Notes under the pieces: generated by a model
Database searches by the model: none
The model's input: the letters and a program-made list of their open reading frames with translations, nothing else
Told to the model about the DNA's origin: nothing
Part shown: piece by piece, positions 25,660 through 35,358 of the stretch
Position numbering within the stretch: the first letter of the stretch is position 1
Layout: each line of letters opens with the position of its first letter
NCBI GenBank assembly: GCA_023451825.1
Contig: JAEXYA010000065.1
Span: 1 to 64,000 of the forward strand
Length of the DNA stretch: 64,000 nucleotides
Origin: Pseudomonadota bacterium
GTDB lineage: Bacteria; Pseudomonadota; Alphaproteobacteria; Rhizobiales; Xanthobacteraceae
Reading direction: 5' to 3'
Made by a program: the position numbers and the translations under genes

Positions 25660-27734
25660 GCCGGTGTCCCCGCAAACGCAAGGACGGAGCGCGGCGGCGC
25701 GTCCACGTCTGAGCCCGGAGGCAGGATGGCAATGGACAGATTTTCGTCGGCAGTGTTCAGCACTTGGCGCCAGCTCTTGAATTCGGTGAGTTTCGGCAAC
25801 TTGAAGGGGATGCCCTCAGGCGCCGCGTTCAGGACGATGAACAACGGATTGCCGCCCTTTTCGTTCGAACTGAGCACGTAAGAGAGAAAACGCCCGTCCG
25901 GAAACGCCCAGTCGGCCTCGGTCATCTCTTCGGCCGAAGGGGTCAGCCAGAGCACGCCGTAGGATCCGTCGGCGCGGCGGCCGTCGAGCCATCTTTGCGC
26001 AGTGATCTGCGGGAAGCGCTGGCGCAGCTGCGCCATGTGGCCGATGAAATCGGTGAGGTCGTCGTCCTTGTTGCCGAGGCCGTCCCAGTTCACCCAGCCG
26101 ATCTCATTGTCCTGGCAGTAAGCGTTGTTATTGCCACCCTGGCTGTTGCCGACCTCGTCGCCGGCCAAGAGCAGCGGCACGCCCTGGGCGAGATAGAGGC
26201 AGGCGAGCTGGTTCTTGCGCAGCTGGCGGCGCAGGGCGTTGATGGCGGGATCGTCGGTCGGGCCTTCGACGCCGAAATTGTTGCTGTGATTGTCGCTGGA
26301 GCCGTCGCGATTGTCCTCGCCGTTGGCCTCGTTGTGCTTCTCGTTATAGGCAAACAGGTCGGCCAGCGGAAAGCCGTCATGGACCGTGACGTGGTTGATG
26401 CCCGCACGCTGCTTGCGGCCGTCATGGTTGAACACGTCGGAGGAGCCGGTCATGCGGCTCGAGACTTCTCCGATCAGCGAGCCTTCGCCGGCCCAATACC
26501 GGCGCATGGCGCTGCGATATTTGTCGTTCCATTCCGACCATTGCGACGGATAGGCGCCGACCTGATAGCCGCCCATGCCAAGATCCCAGGGCTCGGCGAT
26601 CATCTTGGCGTTGGCGAGCACCGGGTCCTGCCGGATTGCTGTGAGGAAGCCGCTGTTACGATCGAAGCCGTTCGGACCACGCGCCAGTTCGGTGGCAAGG
26701 TCGAAGCGGAAGCCATCGACATGGCAGACCTCGACCCAGTAGCGCAGCGAGTCCATCACCATCTGCAGCACACGCGGATGGGTGAGGTTCAGCGACGAGC
26801 CGCAGCCGGTGAAGTCGTCGTAATAGCGTTTATTGTCCGGCATCAGCCAGTAATAGGAGGCGTTGTCGATGCCGCGGAACGAGAGCGTCGGGCCGAGATG
26901 ATTGCCTTCGGCGGTGTGGTTATAGACCACGTCGAGAATCACCTCGATGCCGGCATCATGCAGCCGCGCCACGGTGGTGCGGAACGCATCGAGCGGATTG
27001 TCGGCACCATAGCGCGCTTCCGGCGCGAAGAAGCTGAGCGTGTTGTAGCCCCAGTAATTGACCAGCTTCATCTCGACGAGACGACGATCATCCACGAAGG
27101 CATGGACCGGTAGAAGTTCGATGGAGGTGACGCCGAGCCGTTTGAGATGGTCAATCATCGACGGTGCAGCGAGGCCGCGATAGGTGCCGCGTAGCCCCGC
27201 CGGCACATCCTTGCGGCCCATGGTCAGGCCTTTGACATGGGCCTCGTAGAAGATCGTGTCTTCCCACGGAATGCTCGGTCGGGCTTCGCGACGGCCCCAA
27301 TTGAAGCTTTCGTCGACCACCACGGCCTTGGGCATGCCGCGCGCATTGTCGCGGCGGTCGAAGGAAAGGTCTTCGCGGGACGAGCCGGTGCGGTAGCCGA
27401 AATGCGCATCGCTCCAGACCAGCCGGCCTGCGAGCTTCTTTGCATAGGGATCGACCAGCAGCTTGTGCGGATTGAAGCGATGGCCATGCTCGGGCTCATA
27501 CGGCCCGTGAACCCGATAACCATAGAGTTGGCCCGGCGAGACGTCGTTGAGATAGCCGTGAAAGACGTGCTCGTTATATTCGGGCAGCTCGATGCGTTCG
27601 AGTTCACGGCGGCCCTGGCCGTCGAACAGGCATAGCTCGACCTTCCTGGCGTTGGCCGAGAACAGGGCAAAGTTGGTCCCCCGCCCGTCCCAACTGGCAC
27701 CGAGGCGGGCGGGCGTTCCGGCTGACAGGCGCAT
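25656..27734 (-). CDS. glgX: Glycogen debranching enzyme
   Basis: A 692-residue GH13 isoamylase-type enzyme that cleaves alpha-1,6 branches of glycogen or limit dextrins, releasing linear chains for TreY and MalQ. It begins with a carbohydrate-binding beta domain (GASWDGRGTNFALFSANA) and has the catalytic regions VILDVVYNHTAEGN, VDGFRFDLATELAR with the nucleophile, MIAEPWDLGMGGYQVG with the acid/base Glu, and VTVHDGFPLADLFAYNEKHN. The length is normal. It starts 3 bases downstream of glgB and overlaps treZ by 4. Confidence 0.95.
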   Translation of the reverse strand: MRLSAGTPARLGASWDGRGTNFALFSANARKVELCLFDGQGRRELERIELPEYNEHVFHGYLNDVSPGQLYGYRVHGPYEPEHGHRFNPHKLLVDPYAKKLAGRLVWSDAHFGYRTGSSREDLSFDRRDNARGMPKAVVVDESFNWGRREARPSIPWEDTIFYEAHVKGLTMGRKDVPAGLRGTYRGLAAPSMIDHLKRLGVTSIELLPVHAFVDDRRLVEMKLVNYWGYNTLSFFAPEARYGADNPLDAFRTTVARLHDAGIEVILDVVYNHTAEGNHLGPTLSFRGIDNASYYWLMPDNKRYYDDFTGCGSSLNLTHPRVLQMVMDSLRYWVEVCHVDGFRFDLATELARGPNGFDRNSGFLTAIRQDPVLANAKMIAEPWDLGMGGYQVGAYPSQWSEWNDKYRSAMRRYWAGEGSLIGEVSSRMTGSSDVFNHDGRKQRAGINHVTVHDGFPLADLFAYNEKHNEANGEDNRDGSSDNHSNNFGVEGPTDDPAINALRRQLRKNQLACLYLAQGVPLLLAGDEVGNSQGGNNNAYCQDNEIGWVNWDGLGNKDDDLTDFIGHMAQLRQRFPQITAQRWLDGRRADGSYGVLWLTPSAEEMTEADWAFPDGRFLSYVLSSNEKGGNPLFIVLNAAPEGIPFKLPKLTEFKSWRQVLNTADENLSIAILPPGSDVDAPPRSVLAFAGTPA

Positions 27735-27737
27735 CGA

Positions 27738-29879
27738 TCAGGCTTCCGGTACGAGAAAGATCGCAGCAAGCGGCGGCAGTGTGAGGCTGAGCTCGGGTAC
27801 CAGTCCAGTGGCTGTCACCTCGCCGGAGTTGCCCACATTGCTGCCGCCGTAAAGCGCAGCATCCGAATTCAACGCCTCGCGCCATTTCCCGGTAAAGGGC
27901 ACGCGGACGCGATAGTTATGATAGACATTGGGCGAGAAGTTCACGACGACCAGGCACTGCGATCGTGGCGTGTTGCCCTTACGCAGCCAGGCGAAGACAT
28001 TGTTGCCGGCGTCGTCCGTCACCATCCATTCGAAGCCGGCCGGATCGCAATCGAGTTCGTGCAGCGCCGGCGTGTCGCGATAGAGCGTGTTGAGATCGCG
28101 GATCAGCGAATGGATGCCGGCATGCTTGTACTGCTCCAGCAGATGCCAGTCCAGCGAATGATCGTGATTCCACTCGCGCTCCTGGGCGAATTCGCAGCCC
28201 ATGAACATCAGCTTCTTGCCGGGATGGCCGAACATGAAGGAATAATAGGCGCGCAGATTGGCGAAGCGCTGCCAGTCGTCGCCAGGCATGCGACCGAGGA
28301 TCGAGCGTTTGCCATGGACGACTTCGTCGTGCGACAGCGGCAGGATGAAGTTTTCCGAGAACGCATATTGCAGCCCGAACAGGATGTCGTTGTGCTGGTG
28401 CTGGCGATAGATCGGATCCTTGCTGATGTAATTCAGCGTGTCATGCATCCAGCCCATGTTCCACTTGTAGCCGAAGCCGAGCCCGCCGAATTCGACGGGG
28501 CGCGACACCTGCGGCCATGAGGTGGATTCCTCGGCGGCCGTCGTGGCATTGGGGAATTTGCCGAATACTTCGCGATTGAAGCGGCGCAGGAATTCGATCG
28601 CCTCGATATTCTCGCGGCCGCCATATTTATTGGGAATCCAGGCGCCTTCCGCGCGGCTGTAGTCGAGATAGAGCATTGAGGCGACGGCATCGACGCGCAA
28701 CCCGTCAATATTGTAGCGGTCCATCCAGAACAGCGCGTTGGACACGAGGAAATTGACGATTTCCGTGCGGCCGTAATTGTAGATCAGCGTACCCCAATCC
28801 ATGTGCCGACCCTGCAGCGGGTTGGCGTGTTCATACAGCGCGGTGCCGTCGAACTGGCCGAGCCCATGCGGATCGTCTGGGAAATGGCCGGGCACCCAGT
28901 CGAGCAGCACAGCGAGGCCCTCGGCATGACAGGCATCGATCAGCGCCGCGAAATCCTCCGGCGAGCCGAAGCGGCTGGTCGGCGCATACATGCCGGTGGG
29001 CTGATAGCCCCATGAGCCGTCGAACGGATGCTCATTAACGGGCAGGAATTCCACATGGGTGAAGCCGAGATCCTTGGCATATTTCGGCAGCGTTTCGGCA
29101 AGATCGCGATAGCTCAGCCATTCATTGTCGCCCTTGCGACGCCATGAGCCGAGATGCACCTCATAGATCGACATCGGCTTGCCCAGGGCATTGATGCCGT
29201 CGGGCGCCGAGCGCGGATGTGGGATCTTCGTTTCATCTAGCACGATGGATGCGGTGGACGGCCGGACTTCGGCCGAGAAGGCGAACGGGTCGGATTTGAG
29301 CGGCACCTGGCCATGCGGGCCGATGATGTCGAACTTGTAGTGATTGCCGGCGGTGGCACCGGGGACGAACAGCTCCCAATAACCCACACCGCGCACGCGC
29401 ATCGGATGTCGCCGCGAATCCCAGAAATTGAAATCGCCGACCACGCTGACGCGTTTGGCGCTTGGCGCCAGCACCACAAAAGCGACACCGGCAATGCCGT
29501 CGATCACACGTGGATGCGCGCCCAGCTTGTCATAGATGCGCTGGTCGGTGCCTTCACCCAGCAAATAGAGATCGAAATCCGTCAGCAGCGGCGGGAAGCG
29601 ATAGGGGTCTTCGAGGTCGACGACATTATCGCCGAATTTTGCGCGCAGCTGATATTTGGTCGAGCCATTGGCCAGCGGGCCGACGAACAGGCCGGATTGA
29701 TGCACGCGTTCCAGCGGCGTCGTCGCGCCGTGATCGTCGATGGCGTCCACTTTGACGGCGTCGGGCAGGAAGGCGCGCACCACCGTGCGATCGTTCTCCT
29801 TGTGCGGCCCGAGATAGTGGAACGGGTCGGAGTGACGGCCTTCGATGATGGCGTAAGCTTCAGCGGGAAGATTGGTCAT
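27738..29879 (-). CDS. glgB: 1,4-alpha-glucan branching enzyme
   Basis: About 713 residues, GH13. GlgB introduces alpha-1,6 branches into linear glucan, including chains extended by GlgE. An N-terminal region (residues 1-100) and a CBM48-type module precede the barrel; the catalytic parts include HFEFLPVNEHPFD-like text (read here as HVEFLPVNEHPFDGSWGY), YNIDGLRVDAVASMLYLDYS with the nucleophile, and TTAAEESTSWPQV with the Glu. The start is the ATG at 29879, overlapping the treS stop by 4 bases; the frame continues upstream only because it runs into the treS coding region. Confidence 0.96.
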   Translation of the reverse strand: MTNLPAEAYAIIEGRHSDPFHYLGPHKENDRTVVRAFLPDAVKVDAIDDHGATTPLERVHQSGLFVGPLANGSTKYQLRAKFGDNVVDLEDPYRFPPLLTDFDLYLLGEGTDQRIYDKLGAHPRVIDGIAGVAFVVLAPSAKRVSVVGDFNFWDSRRHPMRVRGVGYWELFVPGATAGNHYKFDIIGPHGQVPLKSDPFAFSAEVRPSTASIVLDETKIPHPRSAPDGINALGKPMSIYEVHLGSWRRKGDNEWLSYRDLAETLPKYAKDLGFTHVEFLPVNEHPFDGSWGYQPTGMYAPTSRFGSPEDFAALIDACHAEGLAVLLDWVPGHFPDDPHGLGQFDGTALYEHANPLQGRHMDWGTLIYNYGRTEIVNFLVSNALFWMDRYNIDGLRVDAVASMLYLDYSRAEGAWIPNKYGGRENIEAIEFLRRFNREVFGKFPNATTAAEESTSWPQVSRPVEFGGLGFGYKWNMGWMHDTLNYISKDPIYRQHQHNDILFGLQYAFSENFILPLSHDEVVHGKRSILGRMPGDDWQRFANLRAYYSFMFGHPGKKLMFMGCEFAQEREWNHDHSLDWHLLEQYKHAGIHSLIRDLNTLYRDTPALHELDCDPAGFEWMVTDDAGNNVFAWLRKGNTPRSQCLVVVNFSPNVYHNYRVRVPFTGKWREALNSDAALYGGSNVGNSGEVTATGLVPELSLTLPPLAAIFLVPEA

Positions 29880-32800
29880 ACGGATTCCTTCGGCTCCCCG
29901 TTCAAGATACGCAACAGACCGGCCAGCGGCACGCGCAGCCAATCCGGGCGATGCGCGAGTTCATATTCGATCTCGTAGAAGGCCTTCTCGATCAGGAAGA
30001 ATTTGAGCATGTCGTCGGCCGACTTGGCATCGGCCGGCCACAGCCGCTTGTCGGTCATGGCCTCGCGATAGGCCTCGACGAAAGCATCGATGGCGCGGTC
30101 GCGCCACGAGGTGAGCGCGTTGGCAAGCTTGCCATTCTCATCCGGCGCGATTTGTTCGGCGCGCTCGAGGGCGGCGGTCGCCGAATAGTCGATCGAGCGG
30201 ATCAGGCCGGCGACATCGCGGGCGGCTGGCGCCTTGCGGCGGCGATCTTCGATGGAGCGGCGCGGCTCGCCTTCGAAATCGATGATGAAGATGTCATCCT
30301 TGACGATCAGCATCTGCCCGAGATGGAAGTCGCCGTGATGGCGGATTTTCAGCCCGTCGATCTTGTCCGGCAGCAGGCCATTGAGCGTGTCGCGCAGATT
30401 GTTGCGCAGTGCCAGCACCGCGTCGATCAAGCCGCGATCGCCATCGCGCGCGGCGTTGCGGCGCTGGGCGAGGAGGCTGAACACCGGCTCGGCGCGGGTG
30501 ACGATTTCGTCGGTCCACACGCGGATGTCGTTGTCCGTCGTCGGCTCCGGCTTGAAGTCGGCGATGTCGTCGCGGCTCGCCAGTGCGATCTGCATTTCGG
30601 CGACGCGCAGGCCCGTCTGGGTCATGTAGCGAAGATAGGCGATCTGGTCTTCGCTCATCTCGTGATGGGTGTCGGCCGCGATCAGCCGTTCTTTCTCGAC
30701 AAAGCGATCGAGATAGCCGGAGGAGACCGTCCAGGCATCGCCTTGGTTCTGCACGAAGGCATGGACGATGGAGACGGCGCTGCGCTGGTCGCCTTCGATC
30801 AGCTCGACACTGCCGAGCAGAGCCGGCGTATTGGCGAAGCCGGCGATCTCGGTGAGGAAGTGGCCGACCTCGATCTCCGGATTGATGCCGGTCTGCAGCT
30901 TGCGATAGATCTTCACCACATAGTCGCTATCGACCAGAGCCGTCGAGTTCGACTGCTCGGTCTCGACCGCGCGGATATTTTCCAGCTTGTGCTGCGGCTT
31001 GTCGGTCAGCTTCTTGGTCGGACGGAATTCGAGCGTCATGCCCTCGACTTCCTCGACCGTCACCGAATTGCGCAGGTTGTACAGCAGCAGCGAAATGAAG
31101 ATCTCGTCGGTGGCGACATCCAGCAGCGTGCCTTCGCGCGCGCCCTGGCGCACCGCGGCGAACGCTTTCGGATTGTAGCGGTCGCGATCGAAGCGCACCC
31201 AGTCGATCTGCATCGGCAGCACATAGCGGGATTTTGTGCCGCGCTGGGTGGTTTCGAAGAACACCAGCCATGGCCGGTTGTCGCCGACCAGGCAGAACGG
31301 CGTGGCGGATGTCAGCGCCGGCTGGATCGCCTTGGCATTGCGTTCCGGATACCAGCGCGAGCGCGACAGGAAGCCGGGCAGGACATCATGCTCGAACACG
31401 CCGCGGGTGCGCGCCAGCGTCATCCATGTGGAGCCGAGCGGCACCACCAGCGTCTCGAATTCCGGGACCACGGATGGCTGCGAATGTTCGGAAACGTCGC
31501 GCTTCTCGAGCTGGAACCAGTAGAAGCCGTAGGGCGCGAGCGTCACCATATAGGGCAGTTCGCCGATCGGCGGAAATTTGGTGCGGCCGAGCATTTCCAG
31601 CGGCACGCGTTCCTTCCACGGCGACAGATCGAGCTCGGTCGCTTGTGCTGCGCGCGACAGGTTAGCAACGCAGAGGATCACCTCGTCGCCATATTGGCGC
31701 ACATAGCACAGCACCGAGCGGTTTTCGGGGCGGATGAAGGTCATCGTCCCGCGGCCAAAGGCCAGTGTCGACTTGCGGACGGCGATCAGCCGCTTGGTCG
31801 CCGACAGCAGCGACGACAGGCTGCGCGACTGCGCTTCCACATTCACCGATTCATAGCCGTAGATCGGATCCATGATCGGCGGCGCATAGAGACGCGCGGG
31901 GTCGGCGCGGGAGAAGCCGCCGTTCCGATCGGGCGCCCACTGCATCGGTGTGCGCACGCCATTGCGGTCGCCGAGATAGATGTTGTCACCCATGCCGATC
32001 TCGTCGCCGTAATAGATGATCGGCGTGCCCGGGAAGGACAGCAACAGCGAGTCCAGCAGTTCGATCTTGCGGCGGTCATTGTCCATCAGCGGCGCAAGGC
32101 GGCGGCGGATGCCGACATTGATGCGCGCGCGCGGATCATTGGCATAGGTCGACCACAGATAATCGCGCTCGACGTCGGTGACCATTTCCAGCGTCAGCTC
32201 GTCATGATTGCGCAGGAACATGGCCCACTGGCAGTTGTCCGGGATGTCCGGCGTCTGCCGCATGATGTCGGTGATCGGGAAACGGTCTTCCTGCGCCAGC
32301 GCCATATAGATGCGCGGCATTAGCGGGAAGTGATAGGCCATATGGCATTCGTCACTGTCGCCGAAATATTCCTGCACGTCTTCCGGCCATTGATTGGCCT
32401 CGGCGAGCAGCAGGCGGCCCGGCGCATAGGCGTCGAGTTCGGCACGCAGATGCTTGATGACCTTATGGGTCTCCGGCAGGTTTTCGTTATTGGTGCCGTC
32501 ACGCTCGATCAGATAGGGGATCGCGTCCAGACGGAAGCCGTCCACGCCGGCATCGAGCCAGCGCTTCATCACCTGCACCACCGCGCTGAGCACGCGCGGA
32601 TTGTCGAAATTCAGGTCGGGCTGATGCGAGAAGAAGCGGTGCCAGTAATAGGCCTTGGCTTCCGGATCCCACGTCCAGTTGGATTTCTCGGTGTCTGTGA
32701 AGATGATGCGGGTGCCGTCATATTTCTGATCGGTGTCGCTCCACACATACCAGTCGCGCGCCGATGAGCCGGCAGGACTGCGACGCGCGCGCTTGAACCA

Positions 32801-33184
32801 GTCGTGCTGGTCCGACGTGTGATTGATGACCAGCTCGGTAATGACGCGCAGGCCGCGGCGCTTGGCTTCGTGGATGAAGCGCTTGAAGTCTTTCATCGTG
32901 CCGAAGTCTGGATGAATCGAGCCGTAGTCGGCGATATCATAGCCATCGTCGCGGCCGGGCGAGGGATAGAACGGCATCAGCCAGATGGTGGTGACGCCGA
33001 GCTCCTGCAGATAATCGAGCTTCTCGGTGAGGCCCGCGAAATCGCCGATGCCGTCATTGTTGCTGTCCGCGAATGTCTTCACGTGCAGCTGATAGATGAT
33101 CGCGTCCTTGTACCAGAGCGGATCGGCCACATTGTCCGGTTGCGCCACGTCGGTCTTCGATTTGATGTCAGTCATCACGTTCAT
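29876..33184 (-). CDS. treS: Trehalose synthase / maltokinase fusion
   Basis: About 1,102 residues in two parts. Residues about 20-570 are GH13 trehalose synthase, interconverting trehalose and maltose: WYKDAIIYQLHVKTFADSN at the start, nucleophile Asp near residue 220 in GVDGFRLDAIPYL, and FLRNHDELTLEMV. Residues about 620-1100 are a maltokinase (Mak) with an aminoglycoside-phosphotransferase-like fold; its catalytic and metal loops read HHGDFHLGQML and IIDFEGEPRRS. The fusion makes maltose-1-phosphate, the donor for GlgE encoded immediately upstream. ATG 33184 is chosen; ATG 33175 (MTDIKS) is close behind. The stop overlaps glgB. Confidence 0.96.
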   Translation of the reverse strand: MNVMTDIKSKTDVAQPDNVADPLWYKDAIIYQLHVKTFADSNNDGIGDFAGLTEKLDYLQELGVTTIWLMPFYPSPGRDDGYDIADYGSIHPDFGTMKDFKRFIHEAKRRGLRVITELVINHTSDQHDWFKRARRSPAGSSARDWYVWSDTDQKYDGTRIIFTDTEKSNWTWDPEAKAYYWHRFFSHQPDLNFDNPRVLSAVVQVMKRWLDAGVDGFRLDAIPYLIERDGTNNENLPETHKVIKHLRAELDAYAPGRLLLAEANQWPEDVQEYFGDSDECHMAYHFPLMPRIYMALAQEDRFPITDIMRQTPDIPDNCQWAMFLRNHDELTLEMVTDVERDYLWSTYANDPRARINVGIRRRLAPLMDNDRRKIELLDSLLLSFPGTPIIYYGDEIGMGDNIYLGDRNGVRTPMQWAPDRNGGFSRADPARLYAPPIMDPIYGYESVNVEAQSRSLSSLLSATKRLIAVRKSTLAFGRGTMTFIRPENRSVLCYVRQYGDEVILCVANLSRAAQATELDLSPWKERVPLEMLGRTKFPPIGELPYMVTLAPYGFYWFQLEKRDVSEHSQPSVVPEFETLVVPLGSTWMTLARTRGVFEHDVLPGFLSRSRWYPERNAKAIQPALTSATPFCLVGDNRPWLVFFETTQRGTKSRYVLPMQIDWVRFDRDRYNPKAFAAVRQGAREGTLLDVATDEIFISLLLYNLRNSVTVEEVEGMTLEFRPTKKLTDKPQHKLENIRAVETEQSNSTALVDSDYVVKIYRKLQTGINPEIEVGHFLTEIAGFANTPALLGSVELIEGDQRSAVSIVHAFVQNQGDAWTVSSGYLDRFVEKERLIAADTHHEMSEDQIAYLRYMTQTGLRVAEMQIALASRDDIADFKPEPTTDNDIRVWTDEIVTRAEPVFSLLAQRRNAARDGDRGLIDAVLALRNNLRDTLNGLLPDKIDGLKIRHHGDFHLGQMLIVKDDIFIIDFEGEPRRSIEDRRRKAPAARDVAGLIRSIDYSATAALERAEQIAPDENGKLANALTSWRDRAIDAFVEAYREAMTDKRLWPADAKSADDMLKFFLIEKAFYEIEYELAHRPDWLRVPLAGLLRILNGEPKESV

Positions 33185-33195
33185 TACGGGCGCTT

Positions 33196-35148
33196 TCAGG
33201 CGAGGCAGCGGAACAGGGCGGCGGGGTCGCGTTGCGGATCGATGCGCAGGCGGATGCCGCCCCATTCGACGCCGTGGCGTTCACCAGTGATGATGTTTTC
33301 GACAGCCGCGACATTGCGCTTCTCGCCATCGACGAGGACTTGCGTGTCGATGGGCAGCCAGAACTCATAAGCCTCGCGCGCGATCGCGATGGCGCCGGCT
33401 ACCGTATTGGTGCCGTCCACCGACGTCTTCACGAAGCCGATGATGTTGTCGTTCTCGACGGGCATGAAACGCAGGTTGGAGATCTGTTGCAGCGCCGAAT
33501 TGGCGCGGCGGGCAAAGTTCAGCGCCGTAATATACGGGATGATGTTGCCTGGCTTGTGCCAGTCGCGGGTTTTGATCTCGTATTTCTCGCTGTCGAGATA
33601 TTCTTCCTTGCTGGGAATGGCTTCGTGTTCGAGCAGCTCGAAGCCATTATAGACGCCGTAGACAGACGACAGCACGGCAGCCAAGGCCACGCGCGACTTG
33701 AACATCCACTGCTCCCCCGATTGCAGGTGATAGGGCAGGATGTCCGGTGTGTTGACGAAGAAATTCGGTCGATAATATTCGCGTTCGGGATAAGAGCACA
33801 GCTCGTTGAGATATTGCTCGATCTCCCACTTGGCGGTGCGCCAGGTGAAGTAAGTGTAGCTCTGCGAGAAGCCGAGTTTTGCGAGGCCCTTCATCAGCTT
33901 CGGCCGCGTGAAGGCTTCCGCGAGGAACAGCGCATCCGGGTGCTTCAGTTGCACCTCATGGATCGCCCATTCCCAGAACCGCAACGGCTTGGTGTGCGGA
34001 TTGTCGATGCGGAAGATCTTGACGCCCTGATCGCACCAATAGAGCAGCATGTCGCGCAGCGCATTCCACAGCGAGCCGGCGTCGTCGCAGGTGAAGTCGG
34101 GGTTATGGATGTCCTGATACTTCTTCGGCGGGTTTTCCGCATATTTCATCGAGCCGTCCGGCCGGCGCTTGAACCAGTCCGGATGCTCCTTGATCCAGGG
34201 ATGGTCTGGCGAGCACTGGACGGCGACGTCGATGGCGACTTCCATGTCGTGCTGCTTGCACGCCGCGATCACGGCATGAAAATCCTCCAGCGTGCCGAGA
34301 TCGGGATGGATGGCGTCATGGCCGCCTTCCTTGCCGCCGATAGCATAGGGGCTGCCGACATCGCCGGGCTCGGCGGTGAGCGCGTTGTTCTTGCCCTTGC
34401 GATTGGTCTCGCCGATGGGGTGGATGGGCGTGAAATACAGCACGTCAAAGCCCATGGCCGCGATTTCCGGCAGGCGTGCGATGCAGTCGCGGAACGTGCC
34501 GTGTTGGCCCGGCACCTTGCTCTGGCTGCGCGGGATCATCTCATACCAGGCGCCATTGCGGGCGCGCTCGCGGTCGATCATCAGCGGCAGCAGCGCGGAG
34601 CGCGTGAGGTCCGGGCGCGGCTGCGCTTCCGCCATGGCCTCGCGCAGTTTTGGCGAGCGCAGCGGTTCGGTTTCGCCGGTCTGCAGATAAGCTTCGCATT
34701 GCTTGACGATGAAAGCCGACGCCTCCTCTCCGCCATTCTGGGCCTTGGTCATCAGCCCGGCGCCTTCCAGCGCGTCGAGGGTGACATCCTGTCCGGCCTT
34801 GAGCTTCAGGTCGAAGCCGTGGCGCCAGGTGGCGAATTCGTCGGTCCAGGCCTCGATGGCATAAACGTAACGACCAATTCCGTTCGGCGTGAATGTGCCA
34901 TGCCAGCGGTCATTGACATCCATGGTCATGGGCGCGCGCTGCCAGTCACGGTCCTGCTCGCGGCGCCAGACAATCGCGGCATCGATGATCTCGTGCCCGT
35001 CGCGATAGATATCCGCCCAGACCTCGATGACCTCGCCTTGAATGCGTTTGACCGGGAAGCGACCGCCATCGATGATGGGGTAGATGTCCTCGATATGGAA
35101 CGCGCCGCTCATGGCGGTGCTTGCAGTGGTCTGGGATGTTCTGTTCAC
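33196..35148 (-). CDS. glgE: Maltose-1-phosphate maltosyltransferase
   Basis: A 650-residue GH13_3 enzyme that adds maltosyl units from alpha-maltose-1-phosphate to glucan chains. An N-terminal beta domain (FHIEDIYPIIDGGRFPVKRI) precedes the barrel; conserved parts are VLYFTPIHPIGETNRKGKNN, VAIDVAVQCSPDHPW, IFRIDNPHTKPLRFW with the nucleophile Asp near residue 382, and LFLAEAFTRPK with the acid/base Glu near 411. A GTG at 35148 is taken as start; ATG 35112 is an alternative, and neither has a strong ribosome binding site. First gene of the six-gene minus-strand operon, divergent from malQ. Confidence 0.95.
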   Translation of the reverse strand: MNRTSQTTASTAMSGAFHIEDIYPIIDGGRFPVKRIQGEVIEVWADIYRDGHEIIDAAIVWRREQDRDWQRAPMTMDVNDRWHGTFTPNGIGRYVYAIEAWTDEFATWRHGFDLKLKAGQDVTLDALEGAGLMTKAQNGGEEASAFIVKQCEAYLQTGETEPLRSPKLREAMAEAQPRPDLTRSALLPLMIDRERARNGAWYEMIPRSQSKVPGQHGTFRDCIARLPEIAAMGFDVLYFTPIHPIGETNRKGKNNALTAEPGDVGSPYAIGGKEGGHDAIHPDLGTLEDFHAVIAACKQHDMEVAIDVAVQCSPDHPWIKEHPDWFKRRPDGSMKYAENPPKKYQDIHNPDFTCDDAGSLWNALRDMLLYWCDQGVKIFRIDNPHTKPLRFWEWAIHEVQLKHPDALFLAEAFTRPKLMKGLAKLGFSQSYTYFTWRTAKWEIEQYLNELCSYPEREYYRPNFFVNTPDILPYHLQSGEQWMFKSRVALAAVLSSVYGVYNGFELLEHEAIPSKEEYLDSEKYEIKTRDWHKPGNIIPYITALNFARRANSALQQISNLRFMPVENDNIIGFVKTSVDGTNTVAGAIAIAREAYEFWLPIDTQVLVDGEKRNVAAVENIITGERHGVEWGGIRLRIDPQRDPAALFRCLA

Positions 35149-35243
35149 GGTGATGCCATCAACAAGAGGGATGTCTGCGCCCGTGTGGAGACAAGACGCT
35201 GCAATCTTATAAGAAGCTTCGTGACAGGGGTTTGGTTCCCTAT

Positions 35244-35268
35244 GGAACCGAGCTTAAGTCAATGCGTT
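35244..35268 (+). promoter_or_regulatory. EcfG-type promoter for malQ-GH15
   Basis: GGAAC at 35244-35248 and CGTT at 35265-35268 with a 16-base spacer, an exact general-stress promoter match on the plus strand. The GGAAC is the right half of a short palindrome (GGTTCCCTATGGAACC). The minus-strand half also gives GGAAC, but no CGTT at the right distance towards glgE. Confidence 0.7.
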
Positions 35269-35358
35269 GAAACTCGGCTATCCTCTTCCGTAACCTCCTG
35301 AAATCCCGCAACAACTTGCGATTGCTCCGTGGTTGTTGCCCTGCAAAGCGCGTGCCGA

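Noticed and set aside
29951..32323. A 790-codon open frame on the plus strand
   Set aside because: It lies opposite treS; long antisense frames are expected in high-GC coding DNA. Its translation shows no domain and no ribosome binding site.
33232..35301. A 689-codon plus-strand frame
   Set aside because: Antisense to glgE; no family resemblance.
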